DNA of 64,000 nt from Scatophagus argus (GCF_020382885.2 NC_058508.1:1356055-1420054); one strand, 5' to 3'; positions 10,491 to 20,502 are shown, counted from the stretch's first letter. Numbers and translations: made by a program. The notes: generated by a model not told the origin, from the sequence alone.

Positions 10491-12011
10491 TTATTTCTTT
10501 CTTCTCATTATTCTCTCCGATTTATTGTCCCGTGATTTCTTTTTATTTTGCAATTTTTGTGCCACATCTCTCTCCAGGTCCGAGTCAGAGGAGATTTGCT
10601 TGCGACTTGGGAAGGAGGGCCCAGGCACGCTCTCCTTTTTCCTCAGTTTATCAGCGAGCAGGGATGCACTGGAGCGGCAGGTGGGTTTTATAAAGCCGTC
10701 ATCTGACATGCCGCTTTCGGCTTGAGAAATTGATTCAGGTGCCATGCTAACCATGCTACACCTAACATGCGAGTCTTTCTCATCCCTCGTCAGTCTCCGG
10801 GCAGGGTCCACAGCCCCCCCATCCACGGCTGCCGGCATCCTGACCCCTGTGCTACCTATTCCAGGCGCACCTTTTGATGTGGAGTCCAGGGCAGGGCCCT
10901 CTGCACGAGCCCCCCCCGCCCGCTCGGGAGCAGAGCCCATCTCAGGAGCTCCCTCCTCCGCTGGGAGAACGCGATGTTTTCCACCTGCCTTCAGCTCCTC
11001 TTTGCCACCCGACACAATAGTCTCGGTCTCATCTGCCTGTAACCTCGGCACAGCGGCACTGCTCTGAGCCTTTCCCTCCCGAGTCGCCTCTTCCTCTTCC
11101 ATGCTGGATTCTGCCTGCTCCTCTTCGGTAAGTTCAGTCCCATCCTCCGCCTCACTCTCTTCTCTACATATGCATTTTTCCATTTTGTTAAAACATATTT
11201 TGCACCTTGGAATTGTTTTTGTGCATTCTCTGGCATAATGCCCCTGCACCCCGCATTTATTGCAGAAGAATTCCGGGCAGTCTCTCACGATGTGTCCCGG
11301 CTGCACACATATCCTACAAACACGGACCTGTCGGTCGTGAATCACTCTAAAATACTCTGGTCCCGCCGCTGTGTTAAATTTTGCCGAATAAGGCAGAGAT
11401 TGAACCGCATCATTAAATTTGACTTTAACAAAACGTGTCCCATCCGCCACCTTAGTTCCTGGCCACATACGTCGCCTTATTTGGGATACCGCTGCCACTT
11501 TCCATGACTCTAGTTTTTCTAGAATCTCCGCGTCAGTCACATATGCCGGCAAGCCCAGGAATGAGACTACTAGCTCATCATTTGCTATTTCTTTTCCCTG
11601 CACCATTGTGTTGCCGATCTTGTAGCCATCTAAAAGTTTATTTTTTCCGGCTGAACTTCCCATTGTTATTTCATATTTATTCGGTCCAGTATTTCTGCAC
11701 GCATTAATACTGCCACACATTAGACGCGTGAATCGAATTAACTCGACCGGTGTGACTACTTCTTCTCCTTTTAATTCTACTGTTACCGTCAGTTCCCTTG
11801 CATATCCCGTCTCCTGCATTTTTTTATTATATGCTTCTGACTTACCTCCATTTTGCTGGCTGTCTGTCTCCCTCCCCGCCATCTCATCTCCGCAATATGC
11901 ACTTACCCGATTGCTTTCATCATATTCGGCTGTGTTCCTGCCGTTGTTTTGTCCGTTGTCCTGTGTCATGGTCTTTTGTTCGTTCCTGGGTCTGTTACCG
12001 GTGATGTCCAT
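10491..12011 (-). CDS. LINE ORF1 protein with CCHC zinc knuckles, copy 1
   Basis: An intact 506-residue frame, first in the LINE. Residues ~1-60 are low-complexity and polar. Residues ~60-230 form a globular RRM-like region (VELIRFTRLMCG, VVSFLGLPAYVTDAEIL). Then come CCHC knuckles: CRICVQPGHIVRDC at about 231-244, CNKCGVQGHYAREC at about 250-264 and a cysteine cluster CKICFN/CIC just after. The C-terminal half is acidic and then Ala/Pro/Gly-rich, ending in a basic tail (KLQNKKKSRDNKS, RRKK). Family knowledge: Tx1/L1-group ORF1 proteins bind the element RNA and form the retrotransposition particle. ORF2 starts 22 bases after it. The protein is near-identical to copy 2 for the first ~260 residues, then differs at scattered sites. 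Confidence 0.9.
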   Translation of the reverse strand: MDITGNRPRNEQKTMTQDNGQNNGRNTAEYDESNRVSAYCGDEMAGRETDSQQNGGKSEAYNKKMQETGYARELTVTVELKGEEVVTPVELIRFTRLMCGSINACRNTGPNKYEITMGSSAGKNKLLDGYKIGNTMVQGKEIANDELVVSFLGLPAYVTDAEILEKLESWKVAAVSQIRRRMWPGTKVADGTRFVKVKFNDAVQSLPYSAKFNTAAGPEYFRVIHDRQVRVCRICVQPGHIVRDCPEFFCNKCGVQGHYARECTKTIPRCKICFNKMEKCICREESEAEDGTELTEEEQAESSMEEEEATREGKAQSSAAVPRLQADETETIVSGGKEELKAGGKHRVLPAEEGAPEMGSAPERAGGARAEGPALDSTSKGAPGIGSTGVRMPAAVDGGAVDPARRLTRDEKDSHVRCSMVSMAPESISQAESGMSDDGFIKPTCRSSASLLADKLRKKESVPGPSFPSRKQISSDSDLERDVAQKLQNKKKSRDNKSERIMRRKK

Positions 12012-12263
12012 CCTGCTGCGTATTTACAAAAAGAAAAAACAGGAACGAAACAGAAGCGATAGCAAACAAAAAACAACTCCCCGACAGTCCACAGGACCGC
12101 GGGGAGCGAAAAAAAACACACTATTTAATAACGGGGGAAAAAAAGAAAATAAAATAATGAATAGTTTAACTCAAAAAAACCCCGAAAAAAGAACTCCTCT
12201 CTGTCCAAGTCTCAAGAAACAAAACACCCGCTCTCTCCTCCTTCCGTACCACCTGACAGACAT

Positions 12264-12291
12264 GCGTGTTCAGGGTGGTATGGCCGTAAGC
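12264..12291 (-). pseudogene. 5S rRNA gene, first 28 bases, split by the LINE
   Basis: Reads GCTTACGGCCATACC onward on the minus strand up to the GCGTGTT target duplication. The natural 5S start and the upstream TATA-like box stay intact directly upstream of the LINE 5' end. The rest of the gene is at 5883-5981. Confidence 0.92.
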
Positions 12292-12604
12292 CGTCTCAGT
12301 CCTTACGGCGGGGCCTTTTAAAGACGCCGTGGCATCGCTATGCTGCAGATGAAATAAATCTTCGGATTACAGTGAATATGGAATGAACATACAATATTCT
12401 CTTCTCAAGTGTACTAGATAAGTAGCATACAGTCTCACGAATATGAAACATTGAAACGAAGCAGTAGTTCTGGAGAAAACTGGATCTAGGCGACATTCCA
12501 CGCTTGCCATCGCAGCTGGTTATGATTCAAAGCTGCTCATTTCATCAGGGATGGATCTCCACTGAGGTACCAAGAGAGCCCTTTCCTGGTTGCTAAGGGG
12601 AGTG

Positions 12605-12609
12605 AAAAA
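12605..12609 (-). terminator. Pol III T-run terminator of 5S unit 1
   Basis: GCTTTTTCAC on the minus strand immediately follows the 5S 3' end. All intact units have the same five-T run. Confidence 0.85.
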
Positions 12610-12727
12610 GCTTACGGCACCTGGTATTCCCAGGCGGTCTCCCATCCAAGTACTAACCAGGCCCGACCCTGCTTAGCTTCCGAGATCGGACGAGATCGGG
12701 CGTGTTCAGGGTGGTATGGCCGTAAGC
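12607..12727 (-). rRNA. 5S ribosomal RNA (unit 1)
   Basis: A full 121-base vertebrate-type 5S gene starting GCTTACGGCCATACC. It keeps the internal control region (A box AGCTAAGCAGGGTCGGG; C box GGATGGGAGACCGCCTGGG) and ends at GTGCCGTAAGC plus a T run. The product is the large-subunit 5S rRNA, transcribed by Pol III with TFIIIA. Confidence 0.97.
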
Positions 12728-12750
12728 CGTCTCAGTCCTCACGGCGGGGC

Positions 12751-12758
12751 CTTTTAAA
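12751..12758 (-). promoter_or_regulatory. TATA-like box of the 5S genes (shown for unit 1)
   Basis: The minus strand reads TTTAAAAG about 24-31 bases upstream of the 5S start. The same motif lies upstream of every 5S copy here, including the split ones (about 12315 and 29478). Many animal 5S genes have such a -30 element; its role here is inferred from position. Confidence 0.7.
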
Positions 12759-13059
12759 GACGCCGTGGCATCGCTATGCTGCAGATGAAATAAATCTTCG
12801 GATTACAGTGAATATGGAATGAACATACAATATTCTCTTCTCAAGTGTACTAGATAAGTAGCATACAGTCTCACGAATATGAAACATTGAAACGAAGCAG
12901 TAGTTCTGGAGAAAACTGGAACTAGGCGACATTCCACGCTTGCCATCGCAGCTGGTTATGATTCAAAGCTGCTTATGATTCAAAGCTGCTCATTTCATCA
13001 GGGATGGATCTCCACTGAGGTACCAAGAGAGCCCTTTCCTGGTTGCTAAGGGGAGTGAA

Positions 13060-13180
13060 AAAGCTTACGGCACCTGGTATTCCCAGGCGGTCTCCCATCC
13101 AAGTACTAACCAGGCCCGACCCTGCTTAGCTTCCGAGATCGGACGAGATCGGGCGTGTTCAGGGTGGTATGGCCGTAAGC
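13060..13180 (-). rRNA. 5S ribosomal RNA (unit 2)
   Basis: Same sequence as unit 1 by eye, with the internal promoter and T-run end intact. The downstream spacer is the long type (17-base motif doubled). Confidence 0.97.
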
Positions 13181-13495
13181 CGTCTCAGTCCTCACGGCGG
13201 GGCCTTTTAAAGACGCCGTGGCATCGCTATGCTGCAGATGAAATAAATCTTCGGATTACAGTGAATATGGAATGAACATACAATATTCTCTTCTCAAGTG
13301 TACTAGATAAGTAGCATACAGTCTCACGAATATGAAACATTGAAACGAAGCAGTAGTTCTGGAGAAAACTGGATCTAGGCGACATTCCACGCTTGCCATC
13401 GCAGCTGGTTATGATTCAAAGCTGCTCATTTCATCAGGGATGGATCTCCACTGAGGTACCAAGAGAGCCCTTTCCTGGTTGCTAAGGGGAGTGAA

Positions 13496-13616
13496 AAAGC
13501 TTACGGCACCTGGTATTCCCAGGCGGTCTCCCATCCAAGTACTAACCAGGCCCGACCCTGCTTAGCTTCCGAGATCGGACGAGATCGGGCGTGTTCAGGG
13601 TGGTATGGCCGTAAGC
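13496..13616 (-). rRNA. 5S ribosomal RNA (unit 3)
   Basis: Full-length, same sequence as unit 1 by eye. It is followed by the short 436-base spacer class with a single 17-base motif. Confidence 0.97.
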
Positions 13617-13948
13617 CGTCTCAGTCCTCACGGCGGGGCCTTTTAAAGACGCCGTGGCATCGCTATGCTGGAGATGAAATAAATCTTCGGATTACAGTGA
13701 ATATGGAATGAACATACAATATTCTCTTCTCAAGTGTACTGGATAAGTAGCATACAGTCTCACGAATATGAAACATTGAAACGAAGCAGTAGTTCTGGAG
13801 AAAACTGGATCTAGGCGACATTCCACGCTTGCCATCGTAGCTGGTTATGATTCAAAGCTGCTTATGATTCAAAGCTGCTCATTTCATCAGGGATGGATCT
13901 CCACTGAGGTACCAAGAGAGCCCTTTCCTGGTTGCTAAGGGGAGTGAA

Positions 13949-14069
13949 AAAGCTTACGGCACCTGGTATTCCCAGGCGGTCTCCCATCCAAGTACTAACC
14001 AGGCCCGACCCTGCTTAGCTTCCGAGATCGGACGAGATCGGGCGTGTTCAGGGTGGTATGGCCGTAAGC
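13949..14069 (-). rRNA. 5S ribosomal RNA (unit 4)
   Basis: Full-length, internal promoter and T-run end intact. The spacer has a T substitution in CATCGTAGCTGG that is also seen below unit 6. Confidence 0.97.
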
Positions 14070-14401
14070 CGTCTCAGTCCTCACGGCGGGGCCTTTTAAA
14101 GACGCCGTGGCATCGCTATGCTGGAGATGAAATAAATCTTCGGATTACAGTGAATATGGAATGAACATACAATATTCTCTTCTCAAGTGTACTGGATAAG
14201 TAGCATACAGTCTCACGAATATGAAACATTGAAACGAAGCAGTAGTTCTGGAGAAAACTGGATCTAGGCGACATTCCACGCTTGCCATCGCAGCTGGTTA
14301 TGATTCAAAGCTGCTTATGATTCAAAGCTGCTCATTTCATCAGGGATGGATCTCCACTGAGGTACCAAGAGAGCCCTTTCCTGGTTGCTAAGGGGAGTGA
14401 A

Positions 14402-14522
14402 AAAGCTTACGGCACCTGGTATTCCCAGGCGGTCTCCCATCCAAGTACTAACCAGGCCCGACCCTGCTTAGCTTCCGAGATCGGACGAGATCGGGCGTGT
14501 TCAGGGTGGTATGGCCGTAAGC
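14402..14522 (-). rRNA. 5S ribosomal RNA (unit 5)
   Basis: Full-length and intact. The spacer upstream has CTCATGGCGGGG in place of CTCACGGCGGGG. Confidence 0.97.
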
Positions 14523-14854
14523 CGTCTCAGTCCTCATGGCGGGGCCTTTTAAAGACGCCGTGGCATCGCTATGCTGCTGATGAAATAAATCTTCGGATTA
14601 CAGTGAATATGGAATGAACATACAATATTCTCTTCTCAAGTGTACTGGATAAGTAGCATACAGTCTCACGAATATGAAACATTGAAACGAAGCAGTAGTT
14701 CTGGAGAAAACTGGATCTAGGCGACATTCCACGCTTGCCATCGTAGCTGGTTATGATTCAAAGCTGCTTATGATTCAAAGCTGCTCATTTCATCAGGGAT
14801 GGATCTCCACTGAGGTACCAAGAGAGCCCTTTCCTGGTTGCTAAGGGGAGTGAA

Positions 14855-14975
14855 AAAGCTTACGGCACCTGGTATTCCCAGGCGGTCTCCCATCCAAGTA
14901 CTAACCAGGCCCGACCCTGCTTAGCTTCCGAGATCGGACGAGATCGGGCGTGTTCAGGGTGGTATGGCCGTAAGC
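14855..14975 (-). rRNA. 5S ribosomal RNA (unit 6, array edge)
   Basis: Full-length. Only about 31 bases of upstream spacer remain before the junction with block D at TTTAAA, but these still include the TATA-like box. Confidence 0.96.
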
Positions 14976-15006
14976 CGTCTCAGTCCTCACGGCGGGGCCT
15001 TTTAAA

Positions 15007-15989
15007 TTTATAGTGAATGTTGGGATCTCATGCCATGTGCTGAGATTCATGATAGAGAGACCCCCACAAGACTGAAGATTTCTTTTTTTCCCTTTCTTTG
15101 AATGAGTGCCAAAACCTCACTCTCCATACCTAGGTGTGAGGTTTAGTTTAAGTTGGGTGAGAGCCACTGGGGGTCCCCATTCCCTTTTAGTCAAGTCATC
15201 CAGGTAATAAAAGCATCCTTGCTGCACACCTCCAGGCTTTTTCCCTGTGCGCCGTCGCTACAGTGACAGCTACTCCAGGCTCTTGTTGGTGTCCTGGTCA
15301 CCAAAGGGAGCACATAAGAAAGCTTAATTATTTTACTCTCTTTTATCTCAATATTTAGGCCACAAGTCTTTAACTTTAAACCCATTTACACTGACCATTC
15401 CCCATCTATCCCATATCTCATGTTGTTAACTGCTTTCCTGCCTGCACAACATCCACCACCCGCCCTGGGTGAGGGATCCCTCCTCTATTGTTCATCCTGG
15501 GGTTTCTTCCATTTTTCCTTGTTAAAGGTTTATCTGGGAGTTTTTCCTTCGTTGATGTGAGGGTCGAAGGGCAGAGGATGTTGCTATGATGTTATGTAAA
15601 GCTCTTTGAGACAAACTGCTTGTAAAAATGGGCTATATGTAGCGGGTACCGCCGAGACGGCACCATAAGAACAGATAAATATCCTGAAATTCAGGAGAAT
15701 AAAGATGAGGCAGGGCAGCAGCGTATTTGCGCTCTCTGCAGTTATTTTATTAAACATTTCCCTGAATAGGTACATTTTCCCTTTAAGAATCATCTTTACA
15801 TGCAATGTATACTTTATGTCTAATGTCATGTAACATATGTATTTCAATTTCCATGTCAAACAAATACCCATTAGAAACTAAATCTCCATATACAGAATAC
15901 ATGTTTACATCAATACTAAATACAAAATCCATGCTAAATAATTATCCATTTAAATTGATTTGAATGCATTTCCAAACTTTCATTACCGG
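15007..15989. other. Block D proximal part, no gene recognised
   Basis: About 15500-15650 resembles the 3' portion of a dispersed fish retroelement (GGTTTCTTCCATTTTTCC, GGGAGTTTTTCCTTCG, AAGCTCTTTGAGACAAAC). The rest is unassigned. Small frames here are short and not compelling. Confidence 0.45.
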
Positions 15990-17559
15990 TAACAGTTTAG
16001 CACTTACTGTGCATAGAGTCTGGAGGCTGCCACAAGACTGGACTGGTTGTAGTGGTTGTTACTGGAGCGTTACTGACCGCTGTTCTTGTCTTGGATCCCT
16101 CCAGTGGGTCTTTTTGAATCACCTTTGCCACAGTCTGAACACTACCTAGGGCTGTCTTTCTTGGTATAGTGACTGAATGTTTTGCGCTATTCTTTACTGG
16201 GATAGTAACATAGGGTCTCTTTGAACTCTGCACTTTCAGTAGGCCCTCTCCTACCATTAACTCTGACAAGTGCGCATCATCTTCATTAGGTTCAAATAAA
16301 AGAAGATCAGGTCGATCGATAGCAGATGGAACCTGGCATTTTATCCAAGCTACTTGTCCAGCTGGAATAATCGTATCATGAGTGCCAGTCCGCAGCCGTC
16401 CATGATGCGCAGATGTTTTGCCAGCTTGAATAAAGGTCTCTAGTGACTCAGCTTTCTCAGTAGGCATTGACATTGCATCAGCAAGGAGAGTGATAAAAGC
16501 TGAGACGAGTTCTGCTGGTCGACTTCGGACCACTTCCTCCAGCACATTGAATCCAAGTAGTGGCTGGCCAAGTGGAACACTGCAGACAAGGAAAGGTACT
16601 GTTATGGGTTCACTGAAGCTGCCATTTCCACTCAAGCTGACTGTGATGAGGACCCAGCCATCAAAAGGAAGAATGTCTCCATTCACAGCCTGGACCTCTA
16701 GCTCTTCCTTGTCATCAAATATTTCACTGAGCGGTCTGACTGGTGTGTCTGGTAGTATTACTCTTTCCAGCTTCACTCAATCATGCTCACTTGAACTCCC
16801 GTGTCCAGCAATGCTTTGACTATCAAGCCGTTTAAGTTACACTGCACAAGGGCTTTGGCTCCTATGAACTTGGCCAGACGCCTACTCATTTGTGTGGGCA
16901 TGGAAAGAGGGGATTGGGCAAATGTTTGCTCATAGGTGTCTTTCTGCTTTTGTTTCATTACAGCTCACTGAGTCTTTTTGATGTTAGAGTCACACATGTC
17001 ACACTCAGCAGTGTGGGGTGGGCTCAGTTGGGACTGTGAGGGAGGCCCAGTCACTGCTTGTCCCGTGGCAGGGACTGGTTCCACATCAACTTTGGTTCTC
17101 TTGTCTTGTGCTGCGGCGGCTTCAAGTTGTGTGCTATGTATATTTACATATTTCTGACGCACAGCTGTCCCCAGACGTCTTTGTCTCTTGTTCTCAGTGT
17201 TTGTTATCTTCATCATTTGTTTTAGGATTGTCTCATCAGACGCGTTGCTGTCTGAGAGCAGGGGTTTCAGCTCTCGACATATGTCATCATGCTTGCGGCC
17301 AAGACCCTGATATATTGTGTGGAGAAAAATGTCTTGAACTGTGCTTGTATTGTATTTCACATCTTTGTCAGTGTATTTGGAAGCGAACAAAATCTTTTGT
17401 TTGAGGCCGATAACTCGCTACAAGAACTGTTGTTGTGTCTCATTGTCATTCTGTTTTGTGCACATGAGCTCTTGGAAAAGTTCTGTGTTACTGCACCCAC
17501 CTAGATGAGACTGTAGAAATCCTTTGAGTTCATCTTTTCATGTTATGGTGAATAGGATG
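15990..17559 (-). mobile_element. LTR-retrotransposon-like gag/protease fossil (copy in D1)
   Basis: On the minus strand a gag-like part (IYQGLGRKHDDICREL, RQRRLGT) is followed by an aspartyl-protease-like part with the hallmark LLDTGVQVSMI. The segment PLGQPLLGFNVLEE fits the second half of a retropepsin fold. No reverse transcriptase follows. It is broken, with about two or three breaks. The family is probably Ty3/Gypsy-like but cannot be fixed. Copies lie at 30904-32473 and, inverted, within 43083-46277; all come from block duplication, not separate insertions. Confidence 0.7.
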
Positions 17560-17985
17560 TGTTGTGCGACTTAGTAGGAGCAATTTGGTTATTGGCAAAC
17601 AGTCAATGATTATGGGAAATAATCATTAAAGTAAAATCAGTGTATGCTTAATACACGTAAATATCGGGGCACCACCCTGTCACCAGGGACCAATAGCCAA
17701 ATTAATAAATGGGAAATAACAGTCTCTTAAAATTGTGAAGGATGAATCCGAGCACTGGCTGTCATGAATTCAGCTGTTATCACAAGTACATACACAATAA
17801 CCACAGACAACGACAGGTTAAAATATAACAGGATTTATTAACCAGCAACAACCATCCATAGATAAGTATCACTTTGTAATAAACACTATTATAATCTAAG
17901 TTTTATCAACACACATTAACTATTAACTAGGGATAACACAGGTACAGCAGCAAGAGTATATTTATATATAGGTGTGCATATATAC

Positions 17986-17987
17986 AG

Positions 17988-18024
<37 letters not shown>

Positions 18025-18043
18025 TGTGTGAGAGAGAGAGAGA
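17986..18043. repeat. (TG)n/(AG)n microsatellite
   Basis: A TG run followed by GGTGTGTGTG and an AG run. The copy in D2 (about 32904-32956) has a different repeat number, as expected for microsatellite drift after duplication. Confidence 0.95.
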
Positions 18044-18056
18044 TGACAACAAACAA

Positions 18057-18250
18057 GGTGGAGGCTAACAAGCTAGCCAGGTAGCGGCTAACAAGCTAGT
18101 GGCTAAAAACAAACAAGATGGCGGTTAGCAAGGTAGCGGCTAACGAGATAGCAGCTAACAACAACAAGCTAGTGGCTGACTACAATTAAGATGGCGGATG
18201 GCCACATGAGTGGGAAAACTACAACCAGAATGGCGAGTGGGGAAACTACA
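18057..18250. repeat. Degenerate minisatellite of GCTAACAAGCTAG / AAGATGGCGG motifs
   Basis: Imperfect repeats of a ~20-30-base motif (GGCTAACAAGCTAG, GGTAGCGGCTAAC, AAGATGGCGG). The D2 copy is one short motif unit shorter. No coding meaning is seen. Confidence 0.7.
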
Positions 18251-18539
18251 ACCAAAATGGTGGAGGACTACATGAGGAGGGGTCAGCACACCAGGATGAA
18301 CCACCACATAAAGGATGACTCAGCAAACAAAACAACTAGTCACACGCCAGTGATGACTCAGCAAAACCCAAAATGACTATAGAAGAATACGCCGGCCGTA
18401 TTATTCAGAGCCAAGTCGGTGATAACCCACATAATGTTGCTTGTATGGTCACAGAAGAGAACGGGCGAAGCCTTTGAGCGCCACGTACCCTTTTGTTACG
18501 GCTCGTGATCGCGTGCTTGGACTTTTGCCTCACCGTTCA

Positions 18540-18780
18540 GGAAAGGAAAAGGAAAGGAAAGGAAAGTGACATATCTTGTCATTGGAGGGAACTCACTCCA
18601 ACGAAATTTGTTCTCTGCATTTAACCCACCCAAGTGACGTGCACACACACACAGCAAACCCGGGGCAGTGGGCGACCGCGTGCAGCGCCCGGGGAGCAGT
18701 GGGGGTTAGGTACCTTGCTCAAGGGTACCTCAGCCATGGACACCGGGACGGGGAATCGAACCAGCAAAACAAGAATGAGA
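18540..18780. repeat. (GGAAA)n tract and dispersed-repeat fragment
   Basis: A short GGAAA repeat (18540-18567) is followed by a GC-rich segment (GCATTTAACCCACCC, CGGGGCAGTGGGCGACC, CTTGCTCAAGGGTACC) of a type dispersed in many fish genomes. I cannot name the family. Confidence 0.5.
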
Positions 18781-18879
18781 GGAAAGATAGAAATGAAAAT
18801 ACAAGAAACACAACCCAAATAAAGAATCCACTCCAATTCTTTGGAGCCTCGCGTATCACCACCACCAAGAGCGGAGTCA

Positions 18880-19560
18880 GTAAACCGGAGCTTATCTGCT
18901 CAGCTATTGGTCCTTTAACTGGTGACGCGCGGTCTCGCTGAAGTGGCGGAAATGGCCGATTGGAAACAAAATCAATGAATGCAGCACTTAAAAGTTACAA
19001 AGCATGTGTAAACAAACTCTATTTTACGCTATCTCTGCCCAGACATAAGCCTCTTACTTTGCGTAGCTCCGATCTTTCGGAGTTTGAAATAATGATCCGC
19101 TTAAACGTTCGCAGCGTCGTCCTCGGCGGGATGCTGGCGGTCCGTTATCTCAGATGATGCGGAGTGTTGATCTCTCGGCGGCAGCGGAGAAAATCACCGG
19201 TGACAAAGTTAACAACCTTTGTTTTCGTCCTTAACAAAGTCGGCGCGCGGCTCGTTAACGTGCGATCAGCTGATTGCCCAGCGATCCACGTCGGATGAGG
19301 AAAAAAAAAGAAAAGTTACAGACAATTACAGCAGTCTGTTTCTCGGCCTGCGAGTTGCAGAACTGTGACCCGGGATCTAAAATGATGTTAATCAAACGTC
19401 TGATTTTTGCTCCCTTTTGGCGGTTTGGACATTTGGAGAGCCTGGAGAAGCTCTCACTGTCACAGCACGCACGGGAAAAAAGCCAAGGCTGATGGTCGCA
19501 GTGACCTTTTATTACCTGAGTGACGTCACCTCGGACCCCCGTGGAGATGGCTGGCACACA
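18880..19560. promoter_or_regulatory. CpG-rich, promoter-like stretch within the LTR-like insertion
   Basis: Unlike the AT-rich surroundings, this segment is dense in CpG (GGTGACGCGCGGTCTCG, CGTCGTCCTCGGCGGGATG, AGTCGGCGCGCGGCTCG). It has no long reading frame. Within an LTR such a stretch would be the U3 promoter; that reading is inference. Confidence 0.4.
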
Positions 19561-19725
19561 GCCAATGTCCGTGCCGGTTCTGAGTTTAAACTCAGGAATT
19601 TATGACTTAGGTGCACGTCATGAGTGGGGTCCCTAACAGTTAGTCACTCTAACTCAGGCTTTATGGGTTACATGTAGGCCGCTCTATTGTTCTCCAGAGC
19701 GCATGGCCAGAGATCCCAACAGATG

Positions 19726-20502
19726 GGTTGTCCAGATGATCAAAATAATTTGATTCAGAACCTTGCAGTTTCTTTTGCTGATTAGCAGGGAAAAAAAGGA
19801 GTGAATTTAGAGCAAGTTTCTTCCTCTTGGGTGCAGAGAATAGAAACCCTGAGAGTAGAGAGAAGGTAATGTATAGGAGCCATAGAGCCACATGGCTGGA
19901 GAGTTTCTTTTTGCTCAACTCAAAAAGAATATTTAATGAACGACCATTAATCAACTACCTAAATCTTTAAACACTAAATGAATATCTGTCTCCAAGGTTC
20001 AGGTATTGCTTGGATCATGCAACAATCATGTTGTCTGCACTCATTCCTGTTCCCAGTAGAACTGCACAAGTTCTTCCCTTTAGTTAAAGAGACTGAATAT
20101 TTTGACATGCTCAGCTTGTTTTCGTTTTTGACATGTGTTGAATAAATCCTTGGCTAGACTCATTTACTTTGCATAAATTTGAAGTCCTTTGTGAAATGCC
20201 CATGTAGTTGCCCAGTGCTGATAATGTATTACACTAAACCAAATAATGGTTGGTGTATGAGGTTCTCTGCCTTTTCCTTCACAATCAGAGGCTGAACACA
20301 AAACACAGGAAAAGATTCAAATCCATACTTTGAGTATTTGCACAAAATTCATTAAACAGGGGGCTTACATAATTGTCACTTTAAATGACCAGACACCAAT
20401 GTTTCTATGAATTGTGAACAGTTGAACCATGAGTCAGATAATGAAGGATAAGCACAGCACTCGTAACAATCTAAATATACAAATATACATACAAATATAA
20501 AA
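19726..20502. other. Block D central part, no gene recognised
   Basis: AT-rich sequence without recognisable coding or RNA features. It is present in all three D copies. Confidence 0.45.

Larger units (their letters stand above)
5982..12263 (-). mobile_element. 5S-targeted LINE, Mutsu-like (Tx1 clade, L1 group), copy 1
   Basis: A non-LTR retrotransposon of about 6.3 kb (5.75 kb without the inserted LTR), complete at both ends. It has a 5' UTR (12012-12263), ORF1 (12011-10491), ORF2 (10468-6129, disrupted), a short 3' UTR and a poly(A) tail seen as the T run at 5981-5990. It sits in a 5S gene at the same base as the copy at 23649-29426, in the gene's orientation, flanked by GCGTGTT. Known family: Mutsu elements are 5S-rRNA-specific Tx1-clade LINEs; the match of site and architecture supports that name, though I could not align to a reference. 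A solo LTR (8122-8647) interrupts ORF2. Confidence 0.9.
12292..15006 (-). repeat. 5S rDNA tandem array, cassette 1
   Basis: Six complete 5S genes repeat at spacings of 453, 436, 453, 453 and 453 bases. The spacer (GATGAAATAAATC, GGATTACAGTG, TACAATATTCTC) is near-identical from unit to unit. The 436-base class lacks one of two tandem copies of a 17-base motif (GATTCAAAGCTGCTTAT). The array stops abruptly at CCTTTTAAA, where block D begins. Confidence 0.95.
17560..19721. mobile_element. Long LTR-like insertion (TGTTG...CAACA, 4-base target repeat)
   Basis: A 2162-base unit begins TGTTGTGCGAC and ends GATCCCAACA. It is flanked by GATG on both sides (17556-17559 and 19722-19725). Inverted block D has the empty site, with one base changed (GGTG; 43079-43082). 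D2 has the same insertion at 32474-34635. TG...CA ends with a 4-base duplication point to a solo LTR of an endogenous retrovirus or related element, unusually long. It contains simple repeats, a CpG-rich stretch and no long coding frame. Orientation is unknown. Confidence 0.65.

Noticed and set aside
12292-15006. Regularly spaced repeats resembling a CRISPR-like array
   Set aside because: The repeat unit is a whole 5S gene with its spacer, and spacers are not unique. This is tandem rDNA.
15990-16010. Splice-donor-like GTAAGT at the end of the protease-like frame, suggesting a spliced host gene
   Set aside because: No downstream exon with a fitting acceptor was recognised, and the gag/protease context explains the frame as a retroelement fossil.
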